This document shows positions 15,734-27,400 of a stretch of 64,000 nucleotides of DNA, piece by piece (position 1 is the first letter of the stretch; each line of letters opens with the position of its first letter). Made by a program: the position numbers and the translations under genes. The notes under the pieces are model-generated. The model made no database searches and was not told the origin of the DNA. It saw only the letters and a program-made list of their open reading frames with translations. The DNA comes from Bradyrhizobium sp. CCBAU 53338 (GTDB taxonomy: Bacteria; Pseudomonadota; Alphaproteobacteria; Rhizobiales; Xanthobacteraceae), in contig NZ_CP030048.1 in assembly GCF_015291665.1 (NCBI RefSeq), positions 1,426,001 to 1,490,000 of the forward strand, read 5' to 3'.

Positions 15734-18517
15734 TCAGGCGCTGGCGCGTTGCCGCAGAGGCCTGATCGCGCTGGCCGCGCGAGCCTCGATGACGGCGGCG
15801 GGAAAGTCACCGAAGGCCCGTGCGATCGGAAGCTCGTTGCTCTCAACGGCCGGCACGCTGTAGCCGGTCATGTCGATGGTCGCATCGAAGGCTTCGAGCG
15901 TGGGCCACTCGCGGCCACCTTGCGTGAAGGGGGCGAACTGGCGTCCGACCACGACAATCACGGCATTGCGGCCATGGCGGCGGGCAAAGGCGATCACATG
16001 ATCGGCGTGCGCGCCACGCACTTCGAGCGGCCGATAATCGCCTTGCGTGAAAACGTCTGCGAGACGGTTCCGCAGCTTGAGCAGATGTCGTGTCCAGGCG
16101 AGCTTGAGCTGTCCATCGGGCCAGGTTCTCGTCAGCCCGCTCCAGTCCGGCGTTTCCAGCGATGCCAGCGCAGTCTGGCGCGCAGCGAAATCCACCGGGC
16201 GGCGGTTGTCGGGGTCGACCAGCGACAGGTCCCAGTATTCGGTGCCCTGGTAGAAGTCGGGGAGGCCCGGTAGCGTCGCCTTCAGCGTGAGCTGGCTCAG
16301 TGAGTTCAGCGCGCCGAGCAGTGCGACCCGGCGAGTCATGCTCTGCAATGTATCCAGAAATTCGCCTGACCGCGCCGGATCGAGAATCCTCTCGATAAAG
16401 CCGCCCACTCCGCTCTCGTACGCCTCGTGCGGATTGAGCCAGCTCGTTTCCTCCTTGCCCTCGCGCGCAGCTTTCAGCGCATAGGCCTGGATGCGCTCGA
16501 CGAAGCTGGCATCGTGCCCTTCGAGCGGCCAGGCGCCGAGCAGGGTCTGGTAGAGCATGTATTCGAACGTCGCCGAGGGCGCGCGCAGGGGACCATTCAG
16601 TGCGAGATGCGGCGCGTTCAGCACCTTCCAGCGTGCCACTGCACTGGTCCAATCGCCGGGAATTTCGCTCAGCGCCGCGATCCGCGCACGCGCATCCTCA
16701 CCGCGCTTGGTGTCGTGAGTGGCAGTTGCCGTCATGCCCAGTGGCCATTCCCTGGCACGGGCGCGCATCGCCTCGTGGAAGGCGGGAATGGTGAGCCCGT
16801 TGCTCGCGGGATCGCCGCCGACCTCGTTCAGCGCCAGCAACCGGTGGAACTGGTAGAACGCAGTGTCTTCCAGCGATTTCGCCATCATCGGCCCGGTGAA
16901 TTGCTGCACCTTCAGCGCAAAGCGACGGACACGCGGGGCGCTGTGCGGCGGGCGGCCGGGCTCGAGCAGGTCCATGGTCAGGGCATCGCGCAGGAAGTCG
17001 AAGATGCCCTCGTCCGCCGCGAACCATTCCACCCGGGCGCGCGCGATGGTGTCGTCGATCAGCTTGCGGTCGAGCGCGGTCGGGCCGCTATGCGTGAGAT
17101 AGGTGCGATAGACCGGGAAGTGCAGCACGTAGAGCTCGAGCGCCTGCCGCAGGCTGTCGGCGGAAAAGTCGCGGCTCGAGTAGTGCCCATTGGCGATGCG
17201 CGCGAGCAGGCGCGTCAGCACGGTGAATTCGCTGGTCAGCAGCGTCTCCAGCACGCGCCGTTTGGCGTCCTTGACATAAGGCGCCAGTTGCGGCGGACGG
17301 TTGCTGATCTGCCGCCAGGTCTCGCCCAGCGCCTCCAGCCCCTTAGGCGCGACCAGCACCTGGGTGATGGCGTTCATCCACTCGTAGCCGGTGGTGCCCT
17401 GCACGCCGGCAAAGTGCGGCAGCTTCTCGTGCTCGCACAAGATCTTTTCGATCACCGTGTAGAAGGGCTTTGCGTTGCCCTGCGCGTCGCGCACCAGCCG
17501 GCGCAGCCGCTGGCAATATTGCGCGGGATCGCGCAGTCCGTCGATGTGGTCGAGGCGAATACCTTGCAGCTTGCCGTCGGCGACGAGCTGCTTCACCAGC
17601 CGATGCGTGGTGGCGAAAGTAGTTGGGTCCTCGACGCGCAAGCCTGCGAGCCCGTTGACGTCGAAGAAGCGGCGATAGTTGATGTCGCTCGACGCAAGCC
17701 GCCAATGGCCGAGCTTGTAGTGCTGCCGCTCCAGCAGGTGATGCAGCGCCAGTGTCTGTGCTGGACGATCCTTTGCCGCGCGATAGGCGGCGAGGCCGTG
17801 CGCGATGATGTCGGCGCTGCCGGCGATCTCCTTCAGTTCGGCCTTGAAGGCGGGGGCTTCCTTGCGGCTCGGCCGGCGCAGGCCGGTGTAGCGCGCCGCG
17901 AGCGAGTGCAGGCGCTTGCCGGCGACGGTATCGGCGGCATCCGCCTCCTTCACGATCATCCGCAAGATCTCGCCATAGCGCTCCGGCGCGATCGGCAGGC
18001 GATGCTCGAAATACCAGGCCGAAAAGCTGCCTTCGTCGGGATCGTAACGCAGCTCGATCTCGCCGCGCTCCAGCGCCTCGCCATAGGATACGCCGAGGAT
18101 CGGCAGCAGCACGCCGCCGCGGGCACGATAGGGCAATTGGTCCCAGTCGATGTCGAAGGAGACCGCGTGCGGTGAGGCCTGGCCCCATTCCAGCACGTCG
18201 AGCCACCAGGGATTGTCGGCAAAATGCACGCCGACATGGTTGGGCACGAAGTCGATGATGAGGCCAAGATCGTGCCGTCTCAGCGCCTCGCTCAGCCGCG
18301 CAAAGCCGGCCTCGCCGCCGAGCTCGGGATTGAACTTGCTGTGGTCGACGGTGTCGTAGCCGTGGGTCGAGCCTTGGCGCGCCTTCATGACCGGCGAGGC
18401 ATAGAGATGCGTGACCCCCAGCGCCTTGAGGTAAGGCACGACAGCCGCTGCCTTGTCGAAGTCGAAATCCGCGGTGAGCTGGAGCCTGTAAGTCGCGAGG
18501 GGAATCGCGGGAGGCAT
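15734..18517 (-). CDS. treY: Malto-oligosyltrehalose synthase
   Basis: This GH13 enzyme of 927 residues isomerises the reducing end of a malto-oligosaccharide to an alpha,alpha-1,1 linkage, the first step of the TreY-TreZ trehalose pathway. Family blocks are PLATYRLQLTADFDFDKAA, then YLKALGVTHLYASPVMKARQ, LGLIIDFVPNHVG and the nucleophile region QGIRLDHIDGLRDPAQY. The acid/base lies in YTVIEKILCEHEKLP, followed by TATHDTKRGEDARARI and LPDFYQGTEYWDLSLVDPDN. ATG 18517 (MPPAIPLATY) is 1 bp after the treZ stop. It is the last gene of the six-gene minus-strand operon. Confidence 0.96.
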   Translation of the reverse strand: MPPAIPLATYRLQLTADFDFDKAAAVVPYLKALGVTHLYASPVMKARQGSTHGYDTVDHSKFNPELGGEAGFARLSEALRRHDLGLIIDFVPNHVGVHFADNPWWLDVLEWGQASPHAVSFDIDWDQLPYRARGGVLLPILGVSYGEALERGEIELRYDPDEGSFSAWYFEHRLPIAPERYGEILRMIVKEADAADTVAGKRLHSLAARYTGLRRPSRKEAPAFKAELKEIAGSADIIAHGLAAYRAAKDRPAQTLALHHLLERQHYKLGHWRLASSDINYRRFFDVNGLAGLRVEDPTTFATTHRLVKQLVADGKLQGIRLDHIDGLRDPAQYCQRLRRLVRDAQGNAKPFYTVIEKILCEHEKLPHFAGVQGTTGYEWMNAITQVLVAPKGLEALGETWRQISNRPPQLAPYVKDAKRRVLETLLTSEFTVLTRLLARIANGHYSSRDFSADSLRQALELYVLHFPVYRTYLTHSGPTALDRKLIDDTIARARVEWFAADEGIFDFLRDALTMDLLEPGRPPHSAPRVRRFALKVQQFTGPMMAKSLEDTAFYQFHRLLALNEVGGDPASNGLTIPAFHEAMRARAREWPLGMTATATHDTKRGEDARARIAALSEIPGDWTSAVARWKVLNAPHLALNGPLRAPSATFEYMLYQTLLGAWPLEGHDASFVERIQAYALKAAREGKEETSWLNPHEAYESGVGGFIERILDPARSGEFLDTLQSMTRRVALLGALNSLSQLTLKATLPGLPDFYQGTEYWDLSLVDPDNRRPVDFAARQTALASLETPDWSGLTRTWPDGQLKLAWTRHLLKLRNRLADVFTQGDYRPLEVRGAHADHVIAFARRHGRNAVIVVVGRQFAPFTQGGREWPTLEAFDATIDMTGYSVPAVESNELPIARAFGDFPAAVIEARAASAIRPLRQRASA

Positions 18518-18518
18518 A

Positions 18519-20273
18519 TCAACGTCCGAGATGCCAGACGACCGACCAGGGCGGAAGCCGGTCTCCGGGCGCGCCGCCCCAGATCGGCGTGCTCGCGTCG
18601 TTGGTGGAATGCGCGATGCCCTCGTCCGACAGATTGGCGGTGAGCCGCAGCGTCGTACCGTCGCCCATGCGCCACTGCGCAGTGAGCAAGCCGCTGTCGG
18701 TCGCCTCTGCACCGCCAAAGCGCGCTGCCTTCAGGCGTGGCATGATCTCCTTGTGGCGAAGTGCGAGCAGATCGCGCACCAGTGCGAGCCGCGCGTCCTG
18801 CTCCGGTGTGTGGTCGGTCCAGTCGAGCACGGCCGACATCGGCGTGACCGGATCGAGCGGATCGGGCACCTCGTCGCCGTATTTCGCGTAGGCCCAGGCA
18901 TATTCCTGCTTGCGTCCATTGCGCACGGCGTCCGCAAGTCCGCCCTCGAAATCGCAGAAGAACGGAAACGGCACTTTCGAGCCCCATTCCTCGCCCTGAA
19001 ACAGCATCGGCACCATCGGGGCGAGCAGCGTCACCGCGAGCGCGGCCTCGATCTGCCGTGGCGATGCCAGGCTCTCCAGCCGATCGCCGAGCGGGCGGTT
19101 GCCGATCTGGTCGTGGTTTTGCAGGAAATTGACGAAGGTCGCGGGCGGCAGCTCTCCGCTCGCTTCGCCACGCGGCTTCTTGCCCCAGAATTCCGAGATC
19201 TCGCCCTGGTAGACGAAGCCCGACGCGAGCGCGCGCGCAAGATCCATGCGCGGCGTCTGATAGTCGGCATAGTAGCCGTCGAGCTCGCCGGTCAGCATCA
19301 CGTGCCAGGCGTGATGATAGTCGTCGTTCCACTGCGCGCGATATTTGCCGTTGGGCGGCTCCTGCGCGGCATCGAGCAGGCCGGCGCGGTTGTCGCCGTT
19401 CTCGAGCACGAGATGGATGTGCCGCGCCGTCGCCTTGGCGAGCTCGCCGACCGCGATGCTGAGGTCGTGCAGCATCGACTGCTCACCGGGGATCGCCATG
19501 ATGTGGTTGGCGGCGTCGAGCCTCAATCCATCGAAGCGATAGTCAGTGAGCCAGGACAGCGCATTCTCGACCGCAAACGCGCGCACCTGCGGCACGCGAT
19601 AATCGATCGCACTGCCCCACGGCGTGTGTGCGTCGGTGAAGAAGGTCGGCGCGTAGCGGCCGAGATAGTTTCCCTCGGGGCCGAAGTGATTGTAGACGAC
19701 GTCCAGAAAGACCATCAGCCCGCGCAGATGCGCTTCGTCGATCAGCGTCTTCAGTTGCTCGGGGCGGCCGTAGGCACTGTCGGGCGCGTACCAGAGCACG
19801 CCGTCATAGCCCCAGCCGCGGCGGCCGGCGAAATCGGCGAGCGGCATCAGCTCCAGCGCCGTGATGCCCGATGCGACGAGATGATCGAGCTTGTCGATCA
19901 TGGCGCGATAGGTGCCATCGTGCGTGAAGGTGCCGACATGGGTCTCGATCAGCACCGTTTCTTCCCAGGGACGGCCGCGCCAATCCTTCGCGCGCCAATC
20001 GAAGGAATCGTGATTGATCACCTCGCTCGGACCGAACACATCGTTCGGCTGGAACGCCGAAGCCGGATCTGGCACGTCGATCTCGTCGTCGATCCTGAAC
20101 TTGTATTGGCTGCCGACGCGGAGGCCGGCAATCTCGGCAACATACCAGCCATCCTGCCGGCGCTGCATGGCATGTCGTCTTTCAAGCAGCAGATCGACCC
20201 GACGTGCACCGGGCGCCCACAAGCGGAACGACACGCCGTCTTTGGTCGGCTTCGCCCCGAAGGATGGCCTCAT
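18519..20273 (-). CDS. treZ: Malto-oligosyltrehalose trehalohydrolase
   Basis: TreZ (584 residues) releases trehalose from the product of TreY. An N-terminal CBM48-like domain (VSFRLWAPGARRVDLLLE) precedes the GH13 barrel. Catalytic regions visible are VFLDVVYNHFGPEGNYLGRY, nucleophile FDGLRLDAANHI, acid/base IHLVLENGDNRAGLL and transition-state site FLQNHDQIGNRPLGDR. The C-terminal domain has VVWHLGR at its end. The start overlaps the glgX stop by 4 bp. The length fits the family. Confidence 0.96.
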   Translation of the reverse strand: MRPSFGAKPTKDGVSFRLWAPGARRVDLLLERRHAMQRRQDGWYVAEIAGLRVGSQYKFRIDDEIDVPDPASAFQPNDVFGPSEVINHDSFDWRAKDWRGRPWEETVLIETHVGTFTHDGTYRAMIDKLDHLVASGITALELMPLADFAGRRGWGYDGVLWYAPDSAYGRPEQLKTLIDEAHLRGLMVFLDVVYNHFGPEGNYLGRYAPTFFTDAHTPWGSAIDYRVPQVRAFAVENALSWLTDYRFDGLRLDAANHIMAIPGEQSMLHDLSIAVGELAKATARHIHLVLENGDNRAGLLDAAQEPPNGKYRAQWNDDYHHAWHVMLTGELDGYYADYQTPRMDLARALASGFVYQGEISEFWGKKPRGEASGELPPATFVNFLQNHDQIGNRPLGDRLESLASPRQIEAALAVTLLAPMVPMLFQGEEWGSKVPFPFFCDFEGGLADAVRNGRKQEYAWAYAKYGDEVPDPLDPVTPMSAVLDWTDHTPEQDARLALVRDLLALRHKEIMPRLKAARFGGAEATDSGLLTAQWRMGDGTTLRLTANLSDEGIAHSTNDASTPIWGGAPGDRLPPWSVVWHLGR

Positions 20274-22348
20274 AACGCCCCCGCGAAGGCGAGCACCGAG
20301 CGCGGCGGCGCCTTGCTGTCGCTTCCGGGCAGGAAATCAATGCTGTTCAGCTTGGCATCCGTCGTGTTCAGGATCTGCTGCCAGCTCTTGTATTCGGGCA
20401 TTTTGGGCAATTTGAATGCGATCTCTTCGGGCGCGGCGTTCAATACGATAAAGATCGCCGCGCTGCCCGGTTCCATCGGCCCCATCACATATGAGAGGAA
20501 CCGCCCGTCCGGGAATGTCCAGTCGCTTTCCGTCATCTCGTTGCCCTCGGGCGTCAGCCATAGGGCCCCGTAGGAGATGCCGTCCTTGGGCCGGCCGTCG
20601 AGCCATCGATGGCTGCGCAGCTGCGAGAAGCGGCGGCGGATGTCGGCGAGACCCGAGACGAAGTCGACCATGTCGTCGCCCTCCTTGCCGAGATTCTCCC
20701 AGCCGACCCAGCCGACCTCATTGTCCTGGCAATAGGCATTGTTGTTGCCGGACTGCGTGTTGCCGACCTCGTCGCCGGCGAGGATCAGCGGAATGCCCTG
20801 CGCCAGCATCAGGCAGGCCAGCACGTTCTTGCGCAGCTGCCGCCGCAGCGCGAGGATGTTGGGATCGTCGGTCGGGCCCTCGACACCGCAATTGTTGCTG
20901 TGGTTGTCGTTGGAGCCGTCGCGATTGTCCTCGCCATTGGCCTCGTTGTGCTTTTCGTTGTAGCTGAAGAGGTCGGCGAGCGTGAAGCCGTCGTGCACGG
21001 TGATGTGGTTGATGCTGGCGCGCGGCCGCCGTCCGTCGTGGTTGAACAGGTCCGAGGACGCCGTCATGCGGCTGGAGATGTCGCCGATCAGGCTGCCTTC
21101 GCCGCTCCAGTAGCGGCGCATGGCGCTGCGATAGCGATCGTTCCACTCCGACCATTGCGAAGGAAATGCGCCGACCTGGTAGCCGCCGAGGCCGAGGTCC
21201 CAGGGCTCGGCGACGAGCTTGACCGTCGCGAGCACCGGATCCTGTCGGATCGCGGTGAGGAACGAGATGCCGCGATCGAAGCCGTTCGGCCCGCGTGCCA
21301 GCGTGGTGGCGAGGTCGAAGCGAAAGCCGTCGACGTGGCAGACCTCGACCCAATAGCGGAGCGAATCCATCACCATTTGCAGCACGCGCGGATGCGTCAG
21401 GTTCACCGACGAGCCGCAGCCGGTGAAGTCGTCGTAATAGCGCGGGTTCTCACGGTTCAGCCAGTAATAGGAGGCATTGTCGATGCCGCGATAGCACAGC
21501 GTCGGGCCGAGATGATTGCCCTCGGCGGTGTGGTTGTAGACGACGTCGAGCATCACCTCGATGCCGGCATCGTGCAGGCGCGCCACGGTAGTGCGGAAGG
21601 AATCGAGTGCATTGTCCTGGGCGTAGCGCTGCTCCGGCGCGAAGAAGGACAGTGAATTGTAGCCCCAGTAATTGGCGAGCTTCTTCTCCACCAGCACGCG
21701 GTCGTCGACGAAGCTGTGAATGGGCAAGAGCTCGACGGTCGTGACGCCGACTTTCTTCAGATGCTCGATCATCGCCGGCGACGACAGCCCGCCATAGGTG
21801 CCGCGCAGATTCGGCGGCACGTCGTTGCGCTTCTGCGTCAGGCCCTTGACATGAGCCTCGTAGATGATGGTGTCTTCCCAGGGAATGTTGGGCCTTATCT
21901 CGCGGCGGCCCCAGTTGAAGGTCTCGTCGACCACGACGGCCTTGGGCATGCCGCGCGCATTGTCGCGCCGGTCGAAAGATAGATCCTCGCGCGCCGAGCC
22001 GGTGCGGTAGGCGAAATGCGCATCACTCCAGACCAGCCGTCCGGCGAGCCGCTTGGCATAGGGGTCGAGCAGCAGCTTGTTGGCGTTGAAGCGGTGGCCG
22101 TGCTCGGGCTCGTAGGGACCGTGCACGCGATAGCCGTAGAGCTGGCCCGGCGAGACGTCGTTGAGATAGCCGTGCCAGACGTCCTCGGTTCTTTCAGGCA
22201 GCTCGATGCGCTCGAGCTCGCGGCGCCCTTGCGTGTCGAACAGGCACAGCTCGACCTTCTGCGCATGGGCCGAGAACAGCGCGAAATTGGTGCCGCGTCC
22301 GTCCCAGCTTGCACCGAGGCGCGCAGACGTTCCAGCAGTCAGGCGCAT
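20270..22348 (-). CDS. glgX: Glycogen debranching enzyme GlgX/TreX
   Basis: GH13 isoamylase-type debranching enzyme of 692 residues that cuts alpha-1,6 branches to give linear maltodextrins for TreY. Features in order are the N-terminal CBM48 (GRGTNFALFSAHAQKVELCL), YEAHVKGLTQKRNDVP, VYNHTAEGNHLGPTLCYRG, nucleophile VDGFRFDLATTLAR, acid/base KLVAEPWDLGLGGYQVG and VHDGFTLADLFSYNEKHNEA with GEDNRDGSNDNHS. The genetic partnership with treY and treZ (the TreXYZ set) argues for a role in trehalose synthesis from glucan. The treZ start overlaps its stop. Confidence 0.96.
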   Translation of the reverse strand: MRLTAGTSARLGASWDGRGTNFALFSAHAQKVELCLFDTQGRRELERIELPERTEDVWHGYLNDVSPGQLYGYRVHGPYEPEHGHRFNANKLLLDPYAKRLAGRLVWSDAHFAYRTGSAREDLSFDRRDNARGMPKAVVVDETFNWGRREIRPNIPWEDTIIYEAHVKGLTQKRNDVPPNLRGTYGGLSSPAMIEHLKKVGVTTVELLPIHSFVDDRVLVEKKLANYWGYNSLSFFAPEQRYAQDNALDSFRTTVARLHDAGIEVMLDVVYNHTAEGNHLGPTLCYRGIDNASYYWLNRENPRYYDDFTGCGSSVNLTHPRVLQMVMDSLRYWVEVCHVDGFRFDLATTLARGPNGFDRGISFLTAIRQDPVLATVKLVAEPWDLGLGGYQVGAFPSQWSEWNDRYRSAMRRYWSGEGSLIGDISSRMTASSDLFNHDGRRPRASINHITVHDGFTLADLFSYNEKHNEANGEDNRDGSNDNHSNNCGVEGPTDDPNILALRRQLRKNVLACLMLAQGIPLILAGDEVGNTQSGNNNAYCQDNEVGWVGWENLGKEGDDMVDFVSGLADIRRRFSQLRSHRWLDGRPKDGISYGALWLTPEGNEMTESDWTFPDGRFLSYVMGPMEPGSAAIFIVLNAAPEEIAFKLPKMPEYKSWQQILNTTDAKLNSIDFLPGSDSKAPPRSVLAFAGAL

Positions 22349-22351
22349 CGG

Positions 22352-24499
22352 TCAGCTTTCCGGAACGAGGAAGATCGCGGCGAGCGGCGGAATGGTGAGG
22401 CGGAGCTCGGGTGCCTTGCCGGCAACCGTCTGTACCTCGCCGATGTTCCCGACATTGGTGCCGCCATAATGGGCGGAGTCGGAATTGAACACTTCTTTCC
22501 ACTTGCCGGCAAAGGGCACGGGGATGCGATAGTTGCGATAGACATTGGGCGAGAAGTTGACGGCCACGAGACACCGTGCGTGCTCGTCAAAACCCTTGCG
22601 CAGCCATGCGAACACGTTGCGGTTGGCATCGTCGGTGATCAGCCATTCGAAGCCGGCCTGGTCGCAATCCATCTGGTGCAGCGCCGGCACCGCGCGATAG
22701 AGCCGGTTGAGGTCGCGGACCAGCGCCTGGACACCTTGATGATATTTGTATTCGAGCAGATGCCAGTCGAGCGACTGATCGTGATTCCATTCGCGGCTCT
22801 GCGCGATCTCGCCGCCCATGAACAGCAGCTTCTTGCCGGGATGGCCGAACATGAAGCTGTAATAGGCGCGCAGATTCGCAAAGCGTTGCCATTCGTCGCC
22901 GGGCATGCGGCCGAAGATCGAGCGCTTGCCGTGCACCACCTCGTCGTGTGACAGCGGCAGGATGAAATTTTCAGAGAAGGCGTAGTGCAGGCCGAACAGG
23001 ATGTCGCCGTGATGATATTTGCGGTGGATCGGATCCTTGCTGATGTAGTTCAGCGTGTCGTGCATCCAGCCCATGTTCCACTTGTAGCCGAAGCCGAGCC
23101 CGCCGAATTCGACCGGGCGCGACACCTGCGGCCACGCGGTGGATTCCTCAGCCGCCGTGGTCGCCTGCGGGAAGCGCGAGAACAGCTCGGTGTTGAAGCG
23201 GCGCAGGAAGTTGATCGCCTCGATGTTCTCGCGGCCGCCATATTGGTTCGGAATCCATGCGCCGGGCGGGCGGCTGTAGTCGAGATACAACATGGACGCC
23301 ACGGCATCGACGCGCAGGCCGTCGATCGCATAGCGCTCCAGCCAGAACAGCGCGTTCGACACCAGGAAGTTCGTCACTTCGGTGCGGCCGTAATTGTAGA
23401 TCAACGTACCCCAGTCGAGGTGGCGGCCCTGGAGCGGATTGGCGTGCTCGTACAGCGCCGTGCCGTCGAAGCTGCCGAGCCCATGCGGATCATCAGGGAA
23501 ATGGCCGGGCACCCAGTCGAGCAGCACGCCGATGCCCTCGCGATGGCAGGCGTCGATCAATGCGGCAAAATCCTCCGGCGAGCCGAAACGGCTGGTCGGC
23601 GCATAGAGGCCGGTCGGCTGATAACCCCAGGAGCCGTCGAACGGATGCTCGCTGACTGGCAGGAATTCGAGATGGGTAAACCCCATGTCGCGGGCGTAGG
23701 CCGGCAGTTGCTCGGCGAGCTCGCGATAGGTCAGCCATTCATTGCCGTCCTTGCGCCGCCACGAGCCGAGATGAACCTCGTAGATCGACATCGGCACCGA
23801 TAACGCGTTGATGCCGTCAGGCGCCGGCCGCGGCCGCGGCAAGTGAGCCTCGTCGAACACGATCGACGCCGTCTTCGGCCGCACTTCGCCGGCAAACGCC
23901 ATCGGATCGGACTTCAGTGGCAGCAGATGGCCGTGTGGCCCGACGATCTCGAACTTGTAGTGATCCCCGGCCTTGGCGTTCGGGATGAACAATTCCCAAT
24001 AGCCGGCGCCGCGCACCCGCATCGGGTGACGCCTTCCGTCCCAGAAATTGAAATCGCCCACCACGGACACGCGCCGCGCATTCGGCGCCAGCACCACGAA
24101 GCCGATGCCGTCGACCCCCTCCAGCCGCATCGGATGCGCGCCGAGCTTGTCGTAGAGGCGCTGATGGGTGCCCTCGCCGAGCAGATAGAGATCGAAATCG
24201 GACAGGATCGGCGGGAAGCGGTAGGCGTCCTCGAACTCGACGACGTTGTCGCCGAACTTGGCGCGGAGCTGATAGTGTTTCGAGCCGTTCGGTAGAGCGC
24301 CGATGAACAGGCCTGATGCGTGGACGCGGTCGAGTGTCGCCACCTCGCCATGGTCGCCGACGGCCTCGACATTGGAGGCCTCCGGCAGGAAGGCGCGCAC
24401 CACGCTCCTGCCGCCCTCGGGATGCAGCCCGAGATAGTGGAAGGGGTCGGAGTGGCGGCCCTCGATGATGGCGTAGGCTTCGGCAGGCAGTTTAGGCAT
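22352..24499 (-). CDS. glgB: 1,4-alpha-glucan branching enzyme
   Basis: GlgB (715 residues) introduces alpha-1,6 branches into linear glucan. It has an N-terminal domain with [12 protein letters not shown], a CBM48 module ([20 protein letters not shown]), and a GH13 core with [20 protein letters not shown], then [16 protein letters not shown], nucleophile [19 protein letters not shown], acid/base [15 protein letters not shown] and [17 protein letters not shown] 24499 overlaps the treS stop by 8 bp; a GTG 18 bp further upstream is possible. In the GlgE pathway GlgB works on the linear chains made from maltose 1-phosphate, consistent with its place after treS. Confidence 0.97.
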   Translation of the reverse strand: MPKLPAEAYAIIEGRHSDPFHYLGLHPEGGRSVVRAFLPEASNVEAVGDHGEVATLDRVHASGLFIGALPNGSKHYQLRAKFGDNVVEFEDAYRFPPILSDFDLYLLGEGTHQRLYDKLGAHPMRLEGVDGIGFVVLAPNARRVSVVGDFNFWDGRRHPMRVRGAGYWELFIPNAKAGDHYKFEIVGPHGHLLPLKSDPMAFAGEVRPKTASIVFDEAHLPRPRPAPDGINALSVPMSIYEVHLGSWRRKDGNEWLTYRELAEQLPAYARDMGFTHLEFLPVSEHPFDGSWGYQPTGLYAPTSRFGSPEDFAALIDACHREGIGVLLDWVPGHFPDDPHGLGSFDGTALYEHANPLQGRHLDWGTLIYNYGRTEVTNFLVSNALFWLERYAIDGLRVDAVASMLYLDYSRPPGAWIPNQYGGRENIEAINFLRRFNTELFSRFPQATTAAEESTAWPQVSRPVEFGGLGFGYKWNMGWMHDTLNYISKDPIHRKYHHGDILFGLHYAFSENFILPLSHDEVVHGKRSIFGRMPGDEWQRFANLRAYYSFMFGHPGKKLLFMGGEIAQSREWNHDQSLDWHLLEYKYHQGVQALVRDLNRLYRAVPALHQMDCDQAGFEWLITDDANRNVFAWLRKGFDEHARCLVAVNFSPNVYRNYRIPVPFAGKWKEVFNSDSAHYGGTNVGNIGEVQTVAGKAPELRLTIPPLAAIFLVPES

Positions 24500-27400
24500 G
24501 GGCTCCGCTCTCGGCACTGGACAGAATGCGAAGCAGGCCGGTCAGTGGCACATGGAGCCCCTCCGGCCGGTGGGACAGCTCGTACTCTACCTCGTCGAAC
24601 GCTTGATCAAGCAGGAAAAACCTTAATATGCTTTCCGCGGAATGGCCCTCTTTCGGGCTGAGCCGCGGGTCGGTCATGGCCTCGCGATAGGCGGCCAGGA
24701 AGGTCGCGGTGGCGTGTTCGCGCCATTCGTCGAGCGCGGCCGTGATCCGGCCCTGTTCGTCACTGCCGCCCGAGAGCGCCCGGTTGAGCGCGGCGTTAAC
24801 CGAAAGATCAATCGACCGGACCAGGCCAGCGACGTCGCGCGCGGCCGGCAGCTTGCGCCGCTTGTCGGCCAGCGTGAGGTGCGGGTTGCCGTCGAAATCG
24901 ATGATGAAGATGTCGTCCTTCACGATCAGAGTTTGCCCGAGGCGGAAGTCGCCATGATGACGGATGTTCAACCCGTCGATGTCGGATGGCAAGAGCGCGT
25001 CGATGTGGTCCGGCAGGGTCGCGCGCACCGCAACCAGCCGGTCGATCAGCGGCCGGTCAGCCTCGCGGAGGCCGTCCCTGATGTCGGCGAGCCGCTCGAA
25101 CACGCGCTCGGCCCGCCCCTTGAGGTCGGTTGTCCAGCGCTTGACGTCCGCCTTGCCGATCGGTTCAGGGGCAAGGTCGGTGGATTTCGCGGCGGCGAGC
25201 GCCATGTGCAGCTCGGCGAGCCGGCGGCCAATCTGCGTGATGAAGTGGAGATAGGGCGCCTGCTCCTGGGTCTCGCGGGGCGTCTCGCCCACAGGCCCCA
25301 GCCGCTGCTCGTCGATATAGCGGTCGAGGTAGCCGGTGGTGACGGCCCAACCGTCGCCCTGGTTCTCGACATAGGCGTGCAGAACGCCGATCGTGCTGCG
25401 GCTGTCGCCTTCGACCAGCTCGGCGCTGCCGAGCAGCGCCGGCGTATTGGGGAAGCGAGCGATTTCGGTGAGGTAGCAGCCGATTTCGATCTCCGGATTG
25501 ATGCCGCTTTCGAGCTGGCGATGGATCTTGGCGACGTATTGGTTGTCGACCAGGGCCGTGCTGTTCGACTGCTCGACCGTGCGGATGCGTGCGGGCTCCT
25601 TGATGGTGTACTCGGCGAACCGGCTGGTGGCCTTGAACTCCAGCCGTAGATTGTTTTCGTCCACGACGAGGTTCTGCGATAGGCCGCGCAGGAACAGCCC
25701 GATGAAGATCTGGTCGGTGGCGACGTCGAGCAGCGTGCCTTCGCGCGCGCCCTGCCGTACGGCGGCGAGCGCCCTCGGGTTGAAGCGTTCGCGGTCGAAG
25801 CGGACCCACTCGATCTGCATAGGCAGCACGTAGCGCGTGGTGACCTCGTCTTGCGTCGTCTCGAAGAACGCGATCCAGGGCCTGTTGTCGCCGATGTCAC
25901 TGAACGGCACCGCTGACGTCAGCATAGCTTTGATGTGCTTGGGGTTGTGCTCGGGATACCAGCGTGTCCGCGACAGGAAGCCTGGCAGTACGTCGCGCTC
26001 GAACACGCTGCGCTCGCGGGCGAGCGACACCCAGTTCGAGTTGACCGGCACCACCAGCGTTTCGAATTCCGGCACCGCCCGCGGCACCACCGGCTCGGAC
26101 TTGTCGCGCTCCTGGAGCTGGAACCAGTAGAAGCCGTAGGGCCCCAGCGTGATCATGTAGGGCAGCTCGCCGATCGCCGGGAAGCGCGTGCGGCCAAGCA
26201 TTTCCTGCGGGATGCGGTCTTTCCACGGCGACAGATCGAGCTCGGTCGCCTGCGCGGCGCGCGACAGATTGGCGACGCAGAGGATCACCTCGTCGCGATA
26301 CTGCCGGACATAGGCCAGCACAGCGCGGTTGGCCGGGCGGATGAAGGTCATGGTGCCGCGGCCGAAGGCCAGCGTCGACTTGCGTACCGAGATCAACCGC
26401 TTGGTGGCGCTGAGCAGCGACGAAAGGCTGCGCGACTGCGCCTCCACGTTGACCGAATCGTAGCCGTAGACGGGATCCATGATCGGCGGGGCGTAGAGGC
26501 GGGCGGGATCGGCGCGGGAGAAGCCGCCATTGCGGTCGGGGCTCCACTGCATCGGCGTGCGCACGCCGTTGCGATCGCCGAGATAGATGTTGTCGCCCAT
26601 GCCGATCTCGTCGCCGTAATAGATGATCGGCGTGCCGGGGAAGGACAGCAGCAGCGAGTTCATCAGCTCGATCTTGCGCCGGTCGTTGTCCATCAGCGGC
26701 GCAAGGCGCCTGCGGATGCCGACATTGATGCGGGCGCGCGGATCGTTGGCGTAGGTGGTCCAGAGGTAATCGCGCTCGACGTCGGTGACCATCTCCAGCG
26801 TCAGCTCGTCATGGTTGCGCAGGAAGAGCGCCCATTGGCAGCTCGCGGGGATATCAGGCGTCTGGCGCAGGATGTCGGTGATCGGAAAGCGGTCCTCCTG
26901 CGCGATCGCCATATAGATGCGCGGCATCAGCGGGAAGTGGTAGGCCATGTGGCATTCGTCGCCGCGGCCGAAATATTCCTGCACGTCCTCGGGCCATTGA
27001 TTGGCCTCGGCCAGCAGCAGCTTGCCCTTGGAGTAGGCATCGAGCTCCAGGCGCAGGCGCTTGATGATCGCATGCGTCTCCGGGAGGTTCTCGTTCGAGG
27101 TGCCCTCGCGCTCGCAGAGGTAGGGAATGGCGTCCAGCCGGAAACCGTCGACGCCGGCGTCGAGCCAGCGCTTCATCACCTGGATGATGGCGCTGACGAC
27201 GCGCGGGTTGTCGAAATTGAGGTCGGGCTGGTGCGAGAAGAAGCGGTGCCAGTAGAACGCGCCGGCCTCGGGATCCCAGGTCCAGTTCGACTTCTCGGTG
27301 TCGGTGAAGATGATCCGCGTGCCCTGGTATTTCTGGTCGGTGTCGCTCCAGACGTACCAGTTGCGCGCGCTCGAGCCGGCCGGGCTGCGGCGCGCGCGCT

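Noticed and set aside
18531..20573. Plus-strand frame of 680 codons opposite treZ
   Set aside because: Antisense shadow that runs through treZ and into the glgX start; no recognisable protein pattern.
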